The notes beneath the pieces were generated by a model. The model did no database searches. It worked only from the letters and a program-made list of their open reading frames with translations, and was not told the origin of the DNA. The position numbers and the translations under genes were made by a program. Shown one piece after another: positions 52,654 through 61,632 of a DNA stretch of 64,000 bases (position 1 is its first letter; each line of letters begins with the position of its first letter). Source of the stretch: Sulfitobacter sp. SK012 (GTDB lineage: Bacteria > Pseudomonadota > Alphaproteobacteria > Rhodobacterales > Rhodobacteraceae); the NCBI RefSeq assembly GCF_003352085.1, contig NZ_CP025804.1, positions 2,232,001-2,296,000 of the forward strand, given 5' to 3'.

Positions 52654-54158
52654 GCGGCCACCTCGGACAACAGCACGGCATAGCTGGAAGGCTTTGTCGT
52701 CTCAACCACCGCTTTCGGCAGATAAGGATAGATATCGAGATCAAGCCTAGGCGGACGACGCTCAATCCGGCAAAGGATCAGATGCTTGATCGCATCGTAG
52801 CCAAGTGCGCCCAGGTCCAAGGCTTGTTTGATTGCAGCATGAACGTGCTCCATCTCGAAGGTTTCCAATAGTCGCAAGATCTGAACATATTCGCGCTTCC
52901 CCGCCTTACCCATGCGGGCTTCCAACAATCGATGAAGGGTCGTGAACGCATCGGGCAGATCCCAACCCTGCAAGGGTGCCGCCTGGTCGAGAGCACCAAC
53001 CTTCTGCTCCAACAATGGCAAGTAATGCATCGGGTCGAAAATCATATCTGCCTTCTCGTAAGATCGTCGATGTCGGGCGACAATCTCGGTCCCACAGCCG
53101 ATCACGACCTCATGGACATAGCCGCGTACCTGAACCTCATGATGGGCAAAGGCGACAGGGACGGAGTAATCGTTATTGCGATAACGGATCATCGATATTG
53201 AAGTTGCCCGAGTACTGACCTTATCACACGCATCGTAAGGTGTTGGGGGCAATGCCATCAACGCGTCCAGGTCTCGTAGCAACCGTTCACCAATACTCTC
53301 ACTATGCCCGCGAACAACATCGTCCTGACGCTTCAAACATTGTTCCTCCAACCAGGCGTTCAAAGCATCAAAACTATCGAACCGGGGAGCAGGGATTAGG
53401 AAGTTCCTCCGTCCGTAGCCAATGACACCTTCGACATTACCTTTGTCGTTACCTTTACCAGGGCGGCCAAACCGGTCCTCAAACAGATAATGCGATTGTA
53501 GTTCCGAGAAAGTTCTGGTCCGGATCCGCTTGCCTCCTCCCAAGATCTTTGCAACCGCTATCACGGTGTTATCGTACAGTGCCGACAAGGGCACACCACC
53601 GAAGAACGCAAACGCAGCGTTGTGACCATCACAGAAGGCTTCTGTCGTTTCTGCCGGATATGCCTTCATGAAGAACGCATCCGAATGCGGCAACGATATC
53701 GCAATGTAATGCAGCTTTCGTTCAACACCACCAATCACACCAAGGGTCTCGCCAAAATCGACCTGAGCATGGCCAGGGGTGTGAACCAGAGGAACAAACA
53801 CCTCTTGGGTACGTCGCTGCTTCTCACGAACATAGTCCGTGACGATGGTGATCCCGCCAGTGAACCCATGTTCATCACGCAATCGCGCATGAATACGTTT
53901 GGCTGTGTGGCGTTGCTTTTTGATGACCCGTTTATCGTCTTTCAGGATCTGATCAATTATCCCAATGAACGGATCCAACTTCGGACGAACTGGCGCGGTC
54001 GTTCTTTGATAACCCGGCGGAACCGAATGCTTCAAAATCTTCGCCACTGTTTTGCGGTCAATCCCAAACAGACGGGCCGCCTCACTATTGTTCTTACCTT
54101 CGACATGGCACGCACGGCGCACCCGACTGTACAAATCCACAGAATACATCTTCCCCAC
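52650..54158 (-). CDS. istA: IS21 transposase IstA
   Basis: A 502-residue transposase. An N-terminal helix-turn-helix (GKNNSEAARLFGIDRKTVAK) is followed by the DDE catalytic domain with GHAQVDFGETLGV near 135 (first Asp), LYDNTVIAV near 195 (second Asp), and the Glu region around 275. It is intact, suggesting the element can still move. Confidence 0.92.
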   Translation of the reverse strand: MGKMYSVDLYSRVRRACHVEGKNNSEAARLFGIDRKTVAKILKHSVPPGYQRTTAPVRPKLDPFIGIIDQILKDDKRVIKKQRHTAKRIHARLRDEHGFTGGITIVTDYVREKQRRTQEVFVPLVHTPGHAQVDFGETLGVIGGVERKLHYIAISLPHSDAFFMKAYPAETTEAFCDGHNAAFAFFGGVPLSALYDNTVIAVAKILGGGKRIRTRTFSELQSHYLFEDRFGRPGKGNDKGNVEGVIGYGRRNFLIPAPRFDSFDALNAWLEEQCLKRQDDVVRGHSESIGERLLRDLDALMALPPTPYDACDKVSTRATSISMIRYRNNDYSVPVAFAHHEVQVRGYVHEVVIGCGTEIVARHRRSYEKADMIFDPMHYLPLLEQKVGALDQAAPLQGWDLPDAFTTLHRLLEARMGKAGKREYVQILRLLETFEMEHVHAAIKQALDLGALGYDAIKHLILCRIERRPPRLDLDIYPYLPKAVVETTKPSSYAVLLSEVAA

Positions 54159-54290
54159 CCGTTGCTCGACAGCACCAGATGTTAGATTGCGGAATTTTAC
54201 TCCGCGACGGTCAGATTACCCAACCATTTCCATGGCCATTTTGTCTCCGGGATTCACACACTGCGCCGTGCCATGCGCCAACAGGTTTTG

Positions 54291-54722
54291 TCATGGGGAT
54301 GTGCCCTTGCTTTTGGTATCTAATTCAATAACACGCTCCAGCGTGCCTAGAAGGTTATCGAGCCCCTTACCGAGTGATGCCTTCATCTCCGACTGCGCCT
54401 GTGTCCAAAGCGGAACCGCTTTCACAAGCGCCGCGCAGCCCGCTGGGGTCAGTACCACGCTGCGCGCCCGCGCATCCGCGCAAGTCGGCAAAACCAGCAG
54501 ACCTTGACGCTCCAGCACCTTAAGGTTTCGCCCAAGCGTGCTGCGGTCCAATCCCACAAGTTCAGCCAACTCGCTGATCGTTGCGTCGGGGTTGGCTTCG
54601 ATCTGGCGCAAGAGGCGAAACATTGTCACCTTTAGGCCGGACGGTGCTAGCACCCTGTCATAGAGAGCAGTGCTGGCCTGAGCGGCCTGACGCAGAGACG
54701 TGCAAATACATTTGTCACTCAT
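54291..54722 (-). CDS. MarR-family transcriptional regulator
   Basis: A 143-residue regulator. The winged helix includes ATISELAELVGLDRSTLGRN (60-80) and the wing LPTCADARARSVVLT. Two Cys at the N-terminus (DKCICTSLR, residues 4 and 6) could make it redox-responsive. A perfect 20-bp palindrome ends 4 bases before the start codon and is its likely operator. The gene it would normally control is not present on either side: an IS21 end lies 30 bp downstream, and the upstream side holds only a repeat. Confidence 0.88.
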   Translation of the reverse strand: MSDKCICTSLRQAAQASTALYDRVLAPSGLKVTMFRLLRQIEANPDATISELAELVGLDRSTLGRNLKVLERQGLLVLPTCADARARSVVLTPAGCAALVKAVPLWTQAQSEMKASLGKGLDNLLGTLERVIELDTKSKGTSP

Positions 54723-54725
54723 AAT

Positions 54726-54745
54726 TTACGGGTATATACCCGTAA
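54726..54745. promoter_or_regulatory. Perfect 20-bp palindrome, MarR operator
   Basis: TTACGGGTAT and ATACCCGTAA are exact mirror halves. The site abuts the MarR start (54722) and would block transcription and possibly translation when bound. Size and symmetry fit a MarR dimer. Confidence 0.8.
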
Positions 54746-54962
54746 CTTCACGTCGGCAAGAAAATGGATCAGGTTGTGGTGACGTTTGGAAAACCAACCT
54801 GCAAGCCGTTAAAAACTCTCGCTCTTGGATCAGGTAAAACCACATCGTTGAATGCAGCCACAGACCCCGTTCAAAAGCTAATCGATTGTAGAAGGTTTTT
54901 GCCTCTATGGTGATAGCGGGCATTAGCCGCATTGCAGAAATTCGGTAAAGAGGGCTCAGACC

Positions 54963-55050
54963 TGCCGTTCGCTGCAAAGGCCATCAAGGTCCGCTATGGG
55001 CCGTTTGTGACCAATGCTGCACCATGCACATTTTGACACTAAGGGCGGAT
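54963..55050. repeat. Dispersed repeat copy 2, left part
   Basis: It begins TGCCGTTCGCTGCAAAGG and ends in the 47-bp block shared with copy 1 (55004-55050). The match stops abruptly at 55050, where IS91-type sequence begins. The remainder is found at 57609-57840. Confidence 0.75.
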
Positions 55051-55179
55051 GGACTAAGCCGCTCGCGCGGCAATGGCGTTTGTGGCTGGTGGTGCGCGCT
55101 GACCTCCACCGGGCTCATTTTGTGATCTGACGAACCTGTCCGACGATTGAGGCTCTCAATCCAAGGACAGGAGGCTTCC

Positions 55180-56067
55180 ATGAGGGACGATAGAACGACG
55201 CCGCTGCGTGAGCGGATGATTGAAGATATGCGCATCCGTGGGCTAAAGGAGACGACGCAAAAAGGGCACATCCGCGCGGTTAAGAACTTCGCTGCGTTTC
55301 TGGGTCGACCACCGGACACAGCTACGCCAGATGAGTTGCGCGCCTATCAGCTACACATGACAGATACAGATGTATCGACAGCGAGTTTCAACACCCGGAT
55401 CGTCTCTTTGCGGTTGTTCTTCGGCGTGACCTGCGGGCGCGAAGAGATGAAGCGGTACATGCAGTTCCGGCGCAAGCCGAGGAAGCTGCCGGTCGTGCTC
55501 AGCATCAAGGAGATCGGCGACTTGCTGGCAGCTGTTCCCGGACCCGGGCTGAAGTACCGGGCCGCGCTCGGGATTAGCTATGGTGCAGGGCTGCGGGCGT
55601 CCGAAGTTTGCCACCTCAAAGTGGCCGACATCGACAGCGACCGGATGTTGATCCATGTCGACGAGGGCAAGAATGGCAAAGACCGTAAGGCGATGCTGTC
55701 GCAGAAGCTTTTGGACCTGCTGCGAGACTATTGGCTCGAGGCACGACCCGAGGGCTGGCTATTTCCCGGAAAACCCAAGATCAATCCGTTGTCACCACGC
55801 CAGCTCAATCGCGCCTTCACCTCGGCAAAGCACATGGCTGGGATCAACAAACCGGCGACACTGCATACTCTGCGGCATAGTTTTGCGACCCATCTGCTGG
55901 AGGCCAATACCGATGTGCGGGTGATCCAGGTCCTGTTGGGTCATTCCAAGCTGAGCACGACAGCGCGCTACACCCACGTCGCCACCAAGACGATCCGCAA
56001 TACGGTCAGCCCGTTCGACAACCTCAAACAGTTGCAGGATCACACGCTCCGACGAGGGTTGGAGTGA
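55180..56067 (+). CDS. IS91-associated tyrosine recombinase
   Basis: A 295-residue phage-type integrase. The start at 55180 follows AGGAGG and the previous in-frame start adds no family sequence. Residues ~15-95 are the SAM-like core-binding domain (TTQKGHIRAVKNFAAFLG). Catalytic residues are Arg in GAGLRASEVCHL, HTLRHSFATHLLE and the Tyr in TTARYTHVATK. Such recombinases accompany the transposase in one branch of IS91 elements. The next gene starts 12 bp downstream. Confidence 0.88.
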   Translation: MRDDRTTPLRERMIEDMRIRGLKETTQKGHIRAVKNFAAFLGRPPDTATPDELRAYQLHMTDTDVSTASFNTRIVSLRLFFGVTCGREEMKRYMQFRRKPRKLPVVLSIKEIGDLLAAVPGPGLKYRAALGISYGAGLRASEVCHLKVADIDSDRMLIHVDEGKNGKDRKAMLSQKLLDLLRDYWLEARPEGWLFPGKPKINPLSPRQLNRAFTSAKHMAGINKPATLHTLRHSFATHLLEANTDVRVIQVLLGHSKLSTTARYTHVATKTIRNTVSPFDNLKQLQDHTLRRGLE

Positions 56068-56079
56068 CGCTCGGGGCCG

Positions 56080-57273
56080 GTGTCTCGTCCGAAGCTAGAG
56101 ATTGCTGACATTTTTCGAAAGTACGGTCCCGCATGGCGGCAGGCCAATGCTGGGCATATCAGCCTCAGCCAGCTCAAAGTGATGTCAGCCATTGGAGCCT
56201 GCCGAACTGAGGCGCTCGGCGGACATGTTGCCGCTTGCACCAAGTGCGATCACCAGCACATCGCCTATAATTCCTGCAAGAACCGGCATTGTCCAAAGTG
56301 TCAGGGACCAGCGGCAATCGACTGGATGGCTGCGCGGGCTGAAGACCTGCTGCCCGTGGAGTATTTCCATCTGGTCTTCACACTCCCCGCCGGGATCGCC
56401 CAGATTGCCTACTGGAACAAGAAAACGATCTACGGACTGCTGTTCCGCGCCTCAGCCGAGGCGGTGACCACCATCGGTGCCGACCCCAAGCGCCTCGGCG
56501 CACGGGTTGGCATGACCAGCGTTTTGCATACTTGGGGATCGGCGCTGACCCACCATCCCCATGTCCACATGATCGTGCCCGGCGGTGGGTTGTCGCCCGA
56601 CGGCACCCGTTGGGTCGGCTGCAAGCCGGGGTTCTTTCTGCATGTACGGGTGCTGTCGCGTCTCTTTCGCCGCTTGTTTATCGAAGGTCTATTAGCACTA
56701 CACCGGGCAGGAGAACTGACATTCTTCGGCGATCTTGCTGGGCTGTCAGGTACCGATGTCTTCACTGGGTGGCTCGCCCCGTTCTGCAAGTCCGAGTGGG
56801 TGGTCTATGCCAAACCTCCCTTCGGTGGTCCCGAAGCCGTGCTGGCCTATCTCAGTCGATACACCCACCGCGTCGCCATCTCGAACGCCCGATTGGTCTG
56901 CGCGGACGCCAAGACCGTGGCTTTCAGCTGGAAGGATTATCGGATCAAAACAGGCGACCGCCAAAAGGCCATGCGCCTGGCTACCAGCGAGTTTATTCGC
57001 CGATTCCTGATCCACGTCCTGCCCGACGGCTTCCACCGCATCAGGCACTATGGCCTGCTGGCCAACGCGACCCGAAAGACCAACATCGCCAAGATCCGAA
57101 CCCTGCTTGAGGTGGAGCAACCCGATCAAGAGCCACAGCAAAGCGCTGAGGTGATCCCGCTTACACTGCGCGAGCCATGCCCATGCTGTGGTGGGCCGAT
57201 GCGTATCGTGGAGATATTCCGTCGAGGACAACAGCCAAGATCAAGGGCACCACCAAGGGAGCAGGCCGCATGA
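56080..57273 (+). CDS. tnpA: IS91 family transposase
   Basis: A 397-residue rolling-circle transposase starting on GTG at 56080. The N-terminal zinc domain has ACTKCDHQHIAYNSCKNRHC and CPKC. The HUH motif is HHPHVHMIV at 158-166, and the catalytic tyrosine lies in YLSRYTHRVAIS near 278. A C-terminal CPCCGG pair ends the protein. It is intact. Confidence 0.92.
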   Translation: MSRPKLEIADIFRKYGPAWRQANAGHISLSQLKVMSAIGACRTEALGGHVAACTKCDHQHIAYNSCKNRHCPKCQGPAAIDWMAARAEDLLPVEYFHLVFTLPAGIAQIAYWNKKTIYGLLFRASAEAVTTIGADPKRLGARVGMTSVLHTWGSALTHHPHVHMIVPGGGLSPDGTRWVGCKPGFFLHVRVLSRLFRRLFIEGLLALHRAGELTFFGDLAGLSGTDVFTGWLAPFCKSEWVVYAKPPFGGPEAVLAYLSRYTHRVAISNARLVCADAKTVAFSWKDYRIKTGDRQKAMRLATSEFIRRFLIHVLPDGFHRIRHYGLLANATRKTNIAKIRTLLEVEQPDQEPQQSAEVIPLTLREPCPCCGGPMRIVEIFRRGQQPRSRAPPREQAA

Positions 57274-57608
57274 CAAACCGCCCGTCACTCTCGTCTACCA
57301 TGCCCCGGTCCAACTACCTGTTCCGGCCCGATCTCTATATGCTTGGCGTTCAGATATGGACCAAAGTCAAAGCTGTGGAACCCAAATGGCCCTCAGATCG
57401 CTCAGCTGCGTGCCGGTCAGAGGATGCCAATAGCGCCCGCTATCAATCAGGATGCCGATCCGACGAGAAGTCAAACCCAACCGTCAGCTCACTTTCCCCA
57501 TAGACAGTTCCCAGCCCCCCGCGGCTTCCTCCTTCCGGGGTTTGTCAACGCGGGCCGCCATCACTTGGCGGCAGTCGTAACGCCGCGGCCCTCATCGAAA
57601 AACCTTCA

Positions 57609-57840
57609 GGATACCGGACGTTCGCTGCACTACGTATGGAGGTCTGCTTAGCGGACAAAGCCGCCTGATGCAGGTGCAGCAAAATCTGCGACAACACACT
57701 GGTCGAGACGGTGACTGCGTTTCGGCGTTGTGGCAAGATTTCCCGGAAGCGGCCGTTCAAAGGGTGCCAAATCACCAGAATCCAAACCGGCCATTCGCTG
57801 CGCCCGTGCCCGATCTCTCAGTTGGGGACAAAGCAGCCGT
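57609..57840. repeat. Dispersed repeat copy 2, right part
   Basis: The sequence continues copy 2 after the IS91 element: GGACGTTCGCTGC, then GGACAAAGCCGCCTGATGC, GGTCGAGACGGTGACTG and TCTCTCAGTTGGGGACAAAG, in the same order as copy 1 (48709-48960). Together with 54963-55050 it rebuilds one full repeat. Confidence 0.75.
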
Positions 57841-57940
57841 TTTTAGCATTTTTGCGTCAACTAAGTTAACCGAGCTAAAGCATGAAAAACAGGGATGGCT
57901 TCGGCCAAATCGATTTTCTGTCCATCAGCTCTAATGTTTT

Positions 57941-58354
57941 TCAGGGAAGGCTGGGCTTTGGCGCAGGATCCTGCAGTGACTCTAGGTAGTTTGCGATCTC
58001 GATCAGCTTAGTGGGCATAAGGAACGGATTGCCATTTCCCGGATCGAACTCACTCATGTCATGGTCCAAAATGTCGACAATAACGGGCATATCTTCCCGG
58101 GGTTGAGTATTGCGTGAATACCCACTCAGTATCTCCATAATCTCAAGCGCGGGCCAAATACCGTCGCGCCGGGCTGCAATCTTAGTCAAGTCCGCTGGCG
58201 CTGCGCTCAAACGCGCGGCTGCAGGCCCATCGCCCTTCCCATCAACACCATGACAAGAAACGCAATTTTGCATGTAGAGTGTTTTGCCGGCATTTGTGGT
58301 TTCTATGGTGGTTCCCATCAAAACTAACGGAACCAAAAGAGGCCAATGCTTCAT
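57941..58354 (-). CDS. Small periplasmic cytochrome c
   Basis: A 137-residue c-type cytochrome. The N-terminus MKHWPLLVPLVLMGTTIETT is a signal peptide, and the haem site is CVSCH at 31-35. A likely axial Met occurs in REDMPVIVD near 87 or in FLMPTKL near 112. Single gene inside the island between two repeat copies. Electron partner unknown; the island has no other redox genes. Confidence 0.8.
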   Translation of the reverse strand: MKHWPLLVPLVLMGTTIETTNAGKTLYMQNCVSCHGVDGKGDGPAAARLSAAPADLTKIAARRDGIWPALEIMEILSGYSRNTQPREDMPVIVDILDHDMSEFDPGNGNPFLMPTKLIEIANYLESLQDPAPKPSLP

Positions 58355-58569
58355 AAGGGAGGTCTTTCTGAAACTGTGCGTTACAGTTAACGCTTACGCA
58401 AAACGGATACTTTGATCCTGGTCAAGTGACCGATCATGGATCAAGCAATGAGAGATTGCAGCTATGCGCATCCAAATGAGCGCACGCGGGAATACTTCGC
58501 GAGTCATAGGGGTTCTGGGTCGGGTTCCTGCTCTGCATTCCTAGAACGACGGCTTCCGTCGAAAGCAGG
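58355..58569. other. Short non-coding stretch before repeat copy 3
   Basis: No coding features. The A+T-richer part from 58370 to 58430 may hold the promoter of the cytochrome gene. Confidence 0.3.
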
Positions 58570-58780
58570 CTGTCAGAAAATGGCCGCGAAGGTCCGAGTT
58601 GCAGGACAAAGCTTCCTGTTGCAGATGCAGCGTAGATTATGAAGTTGGCACGTGGCCTAGACTCACAAGTTCTGAGGCAGCGCAGCGCAAGTCCCCAAAC
58701 TGGACGCTCGCAGCACAGATGTCTTATGTCTCAGTTGCGGGACGAAAAAGCTATTCGTCGTTTTTGAATGAGCTGGCACG
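58570..58780. repeat. Dispersed repeat copy 3 (diverged)
   Basis: Segments CCGCGAAGGTCCG, GCAGGACAAAGC, CTGTTGCAGATGCAGC and TGTCTCAGTTGCGGGAC appear in the same order as in copies 1 and 2 but with more changes and gaps. Confidence 0.5.
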
Positions 58781-58824
58781 AATGATTTGCGGCAACTATC
58801 TAAGACAGCCTGAAAACACCAAGA

Positions 58825-60168
58825 TCAGCCTTTGCTCGCAATTTCGTCGTTCTCCAACCCGTCGTTTGAAATCGCACCTTCTATCGCGGTATCTATTGTT
58901 ACATCGTCTTCGTACTCGTCCACCTGAACCTCAAGTGCCTCTTCGATAACTTCGTCTGAGGGGTTGGCATCGCGTATGGCGTCAACGACCTCTTGCTCTT
59001 CTTCAGAAAGACGCATCCCTGGATCCTCTGATCCTGGTAAATCGCTTTTGTATTGGGCCAAAAGCGCATCTTCTGCGTCGAGGACCGCCTCGTTGGAAGG
59101 CGGTCCTTCCTCGACGATGTTGTTCGCTTCGTCGATTTCTTCCTGAGTCGGTGCGCCGTTCTCATCAATGAGGTTTGCCGCGTCTACAACCCTTTGAACT
59201 GTGTCTTCAACGGCATCTACCTTTGCTTGTGCTTCGCTGACTTCTTCAGGTGTGAAGGCATCCGGGTCAGCGAGAACAGCTTGCGCATCAGAAAGCTCTT
59301 GTGTTGCTTCGGATGCAGTATCTACCTTAGTTTGAGCTTCTTTTACCTCTTCAGGTGTAAACGCATCCGGGTCAGCGAGAACAGCTTGCGCATCGGCAAG
59401 TTCTTGAACTTTTTCTTCCGCAAGGTCTACGACGGCGTTGGCCTCATTGAGTGCTTCGACAAGATCTAATGTTTCCTGTGCCGACGCGAGTTCCGTCTCA
59501 TATTGGTCCAGAGCGCCCTCGTAATTGTAGTCCGCCACTGCGAGTGCTGCCGCCAAGCTAACCGGCCCTTTCCCACTCGCGTACTGGCCGTTGGCGATGT
59601 GTGCCGCCTTGGCGTTGGGGCTTGAATTTATCGCGCCGTTCAACTTGCCGAGATTACTTGGATGCAATGGATCCAACTTGAAGCTTGCAGGTTTAACAGG
59701 TGGTCGTTTGGACTGTGTAACGGTCACATTCGATGTTTTTTTGCTAGTTGATTTTGTAACGGTGCCTGATTTTGTAGCAGTGCGTTGCGACTTCTGACCT
59801 TTGAACAAGCCGCCGAGGCCATTCTTCTTCAGATTGCGGCTAAAAGCTTTGAAATCGTCTTTAATCGCGCGGCCTTTGCCCTTGTTAGATTTTCCACCCT
59901 TGCCGGCCTTGGAAGACTTGGTTTTGTTGCCCTTGTCGCCACCGTTGGCTTTGCTGTTATCACCTCCGTTGCCAGCGCTGTTACCGCCACCTTTGCCGCC
60001 ACCGCTTCCATTCCCGCCGCCTTTGCCACCACCATTCCCGCCGCCGTTGCCTCCACCGTTTCCGTTACCTGCATAGGCGTAATCTGCGCTGAGAACAGAC
60101 GCGATGGGGGCTACAACAAATGCAGACAGGGCTAGAGCAGAGACGCTTATTCGGAGAAAGTTCAGCAT
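58825..60168 (-). CDS. Secreted Gly-rich, coiled protein of unknown function
   Basis: A 447-residue protein starting at 60168. A signal peptide (MLNFLRISVSALALSAFVVA) is followed by a Gly/Asn-rich tract (~35-80, repeats of GNGGG and GKGGG), a Lys/Ser-rich basic segment (~80-150), and an acidic Ala/Glu helical C-terminal part (~220-447). The element AQAVLADPDAFTPEEV occurs twice in tandem (~285 and ~315) followed by EAQTKVD / EAQAKVD. Charge changes from strongly basic to strongly acidic along the chain. No family was recognised; a cell-surface or matrix role is plausible. Confidence 0.6.
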   Translation of the reverse strand: MLNFLRISVSALALSAFVVAPIASVLSADYAYAGNGNGGGNGGGNGGGKGGGNGSGGGKGGGNSAGNGGDNSKANGGDKGNKTKSSKAGKGGKSNKGKGRAIKDDFKAFSRNLKKNGLGGLFKGQKSQRTATKSGTVTKSTSKKTSNVTVTQSKRPPVKPASFKLDPLHPSNLGKLNGAINSSPNAKAAHIANGQYASGKGPVSLAAALAVADYNYEGALDQYETELASAQETLDLVEALNEANAVVDLAEEKVQELADAQAVLADPDAFTPEEVKEAQTKVDTASEATQELSDAQAVLADPDAFTPEEVSEAQAKVDAVEDTVQRVVDAANLIDENGAPTQEEIDEANNIVEEGPPSNEAVLDAEDALLAQYKSDLPGSEDPGMRLSEEEQEVVDAIRDANPSDEVIEEALEVQVDEYEDDVTIDTAIEGAISNDGLENDEIASKG

Positions 60169-60701
60169 AGCAAAAATTACCTTCGCATTAAGATCAGGGG
60201 CGCGCGTACAATTCTTCTGTCGCGCCGAAACACTCATTCATAACTATGTCGAAATTTAGGTCAGACCCAAATGGGGGCCATTCAATTGCTGCTCGTCCGA
60301 TAGTAGCCTCACTAAGTTGACTATCCAACTGGGGGCTCAAGCCACTGAAATAGCTTGTGCATCGACGTTTCGAAAATGGCATTTTCCTGAGTCGGGTCCA
60401 AGTTTACCCCGCGGGGCCGCCTCAATTCCGCACTGATCCCAATGTGACCAATTCTGCTTCCGCAGGCTTTTGTAGGCATGAGTGGGTAGGAGGCATTGGG
60501 CCCAGTTGGTGCTCCTCGCCACGATTATGACAATGATGCATCCCTGCGCCAAGCTGCGGCCTATGGCCATTATTCCTTATAAGCGAGCGCGGCTAGAGAG
60601 GCAGAACAGACGGGTGCCATAAATCTGACTTCATGAAATCGCTATTCTGCCCCATTACACTTTTACGAAATGAGTCGCCTCAATTCAACAAAGGACCTGC
60701 C
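60169..60701. other. Divergent intergenic region
   Basis: About 530 bp between two genes that start outward. No gene was recognised. It should contain both promoters; no operator or riboswitch stands out. Confidence 0.4.
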
Positions 60702-61616
60702 ATGAACACGATATATTTTGAGATTACTGACGGCGATGTAAAAGTAGGTATCTCGATTACGGAACAAGCGGACGGATCGCTACTTTTCGACTTGGATGTG
60801 TTGGACGATACCGGCACAATTGGCGATCTCAACGGATTGTTCTTTGATCTGGCTGACGATTCCATCACAGACAACCTGATTTTATCGGGTACTGATTTGA
60901 CGGGACAAAATATTGACGCCAATTCAGTGTCCAAGGTTGATGGCTACAACAATATCAATGGCGATGTCGTCAAAGAGGATGGAAAATTCGACGTTGGGGT
61001 GCAGTTTGGTACTGCAGGGATCGGTGCAGATGACATCCAGTCTACGTCTTTTACCCTTGCAACCTCTGATGGATCAACCCTGTCACTGGCAGATGTTTTG
61101 AGCCAAGACTTCGCTGTTCGACTAACATCCGTTGGCGAGATGGACGGCGATCGTGCCGACTCTGTCAAGATCAGCGGCACATCCGATCCAATAATCACTG
61201 AGCCACCTGAACCCACAAACCTCGCCGTGGACAATACCATGACGGTTTCGAACACTGAGACCTTTAGCGAAGATGACATGCCGGATCCGCTTGATGGTTT
61301 TTTTGTATTTAGCTTGTTGGAAAACGACAGCACAGGTGATTCACAACCCTATATAGGCGACGTTGTCACAGTAAACGGCGATGCGTTGGACGCAGGCACA
61401 AGCTATTTGGGCTCAAACGGAGGGCTGTTAATGGTGAACTCCGACGGAACAGTCGATTTCTCCGCGAATGGCGAGTTCGATACTCTTATGGGCATGGAAA
61501 CAGCCAACACCCAGTTCACCTATGGAATCGAAGGCGGATCAACAGCGACCTTGGATGTTGAAGTCATTGCCTTTGATGACGGGGGAGGAACGGGTGAAGA
61601 CATATTTGTGATTTAA
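60702..61616 (+). CDS. Acidic calcium-adhesin-like secreted protein
   Basis: A 304-residue acidic protein starting at 60702 after AAAGGA. Residues ~1-165 form a beta domain that begins NTIYFEITDGDVKVGISITE, of the type seen in large secreted adhesins of marine alphaproteobacteria. Residues ~190-290 resemble a cadherin/VCBS-like beta domain (FFVFSLLENDSTGDSQPYIG). There is no signal peptide, and the C-terminus GGGTGEDIFVI fits type I secretion, although RTX nonapeptides are nearly absent. Probably a short type I substrate; function unknown. Confidence 0.6.
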   Translation: MNTIYFEITDGDVKVGISITEQADGSLLFDLDVLDDTGTIGDLNGLFFDLADDSITDNLILSGTDLTGQNIDANSVSKVDGYNNINGDVVKEDGKFDVGVQFGTAGIGADDIQSTSFTLATSDGSTLSLADVLSQDFAVRLTSVGEMDGDRADSVKISGTSDPIITEPPEPTNLAVDNTMTVSNTETFSEDDMPDPLDGFFVFSLLENDSTGDSQPYIGDVVTVNGDALDAGTSYLGSNGGLLMVNSDGTVDFSANGEFDTLMGMETANTQFTYGIEGGSTATLDVEVIAFDDGGGTGEDIFVI

Positions 61617-61632
61617 TCGTTCTCAAACCTAA

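Larger units (their letters stand above)
51805..54260 (-). mobile_element. IS21-family insertion sequence
   Basis: A 2456-bp element with ends TGTGTCAATCCCGGAG (51805-51820) and, inverted, TGTGTGAATCCCGGAG (54245-54260), matching at 15 of 16 positions, with further CCGGAG/CGGAGTAAAA motifs inside each end as in IS21. It carries istA and istB. No target duplication is visible (CTCGAA left, CTGCGC right), so DNA next to it has probably been deleted or rearranged after insertion. Confidence 0.85.
55051..57608 (+). mobile_element. IS91-family element
   Basis: The element carries a tyrosine recombinase and a Y1/HUH transposase in tandem, a known IS91-group layout. The left edge is set where repeat copy 2 stops (55050) and the right edge where the repeat resumes (~57608, uncertain by several bases). 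The last ~330 bp after the transposase contain the right-end region with a GC-rich stem (CCCCGCGG...CCTTCCGGGG near 57516-57541), typical for the replication end of such elements. Confidence 0.75.

Noticed and set aside
54763..54912. Short plus-strand frame containing GSGKT as the MarR target gene
   Set aside because: Only about 50 codons, no ribosome site, and the GSGKT string lies outside any P-loop fold context.
56532..57110. Second plus-strand frame inside the IS91 transposase
   Set aside because: Out-of-frame reading of tnpA, Arg/Pro-rich; the transposase frame has HUH and Tyr motifs.
59785..60135. Plus-strand frames opposite the Gly-rich secreted protein
   Set aside because: Antisense to Gly/Lys-rich codons, low complexity, no start signal.
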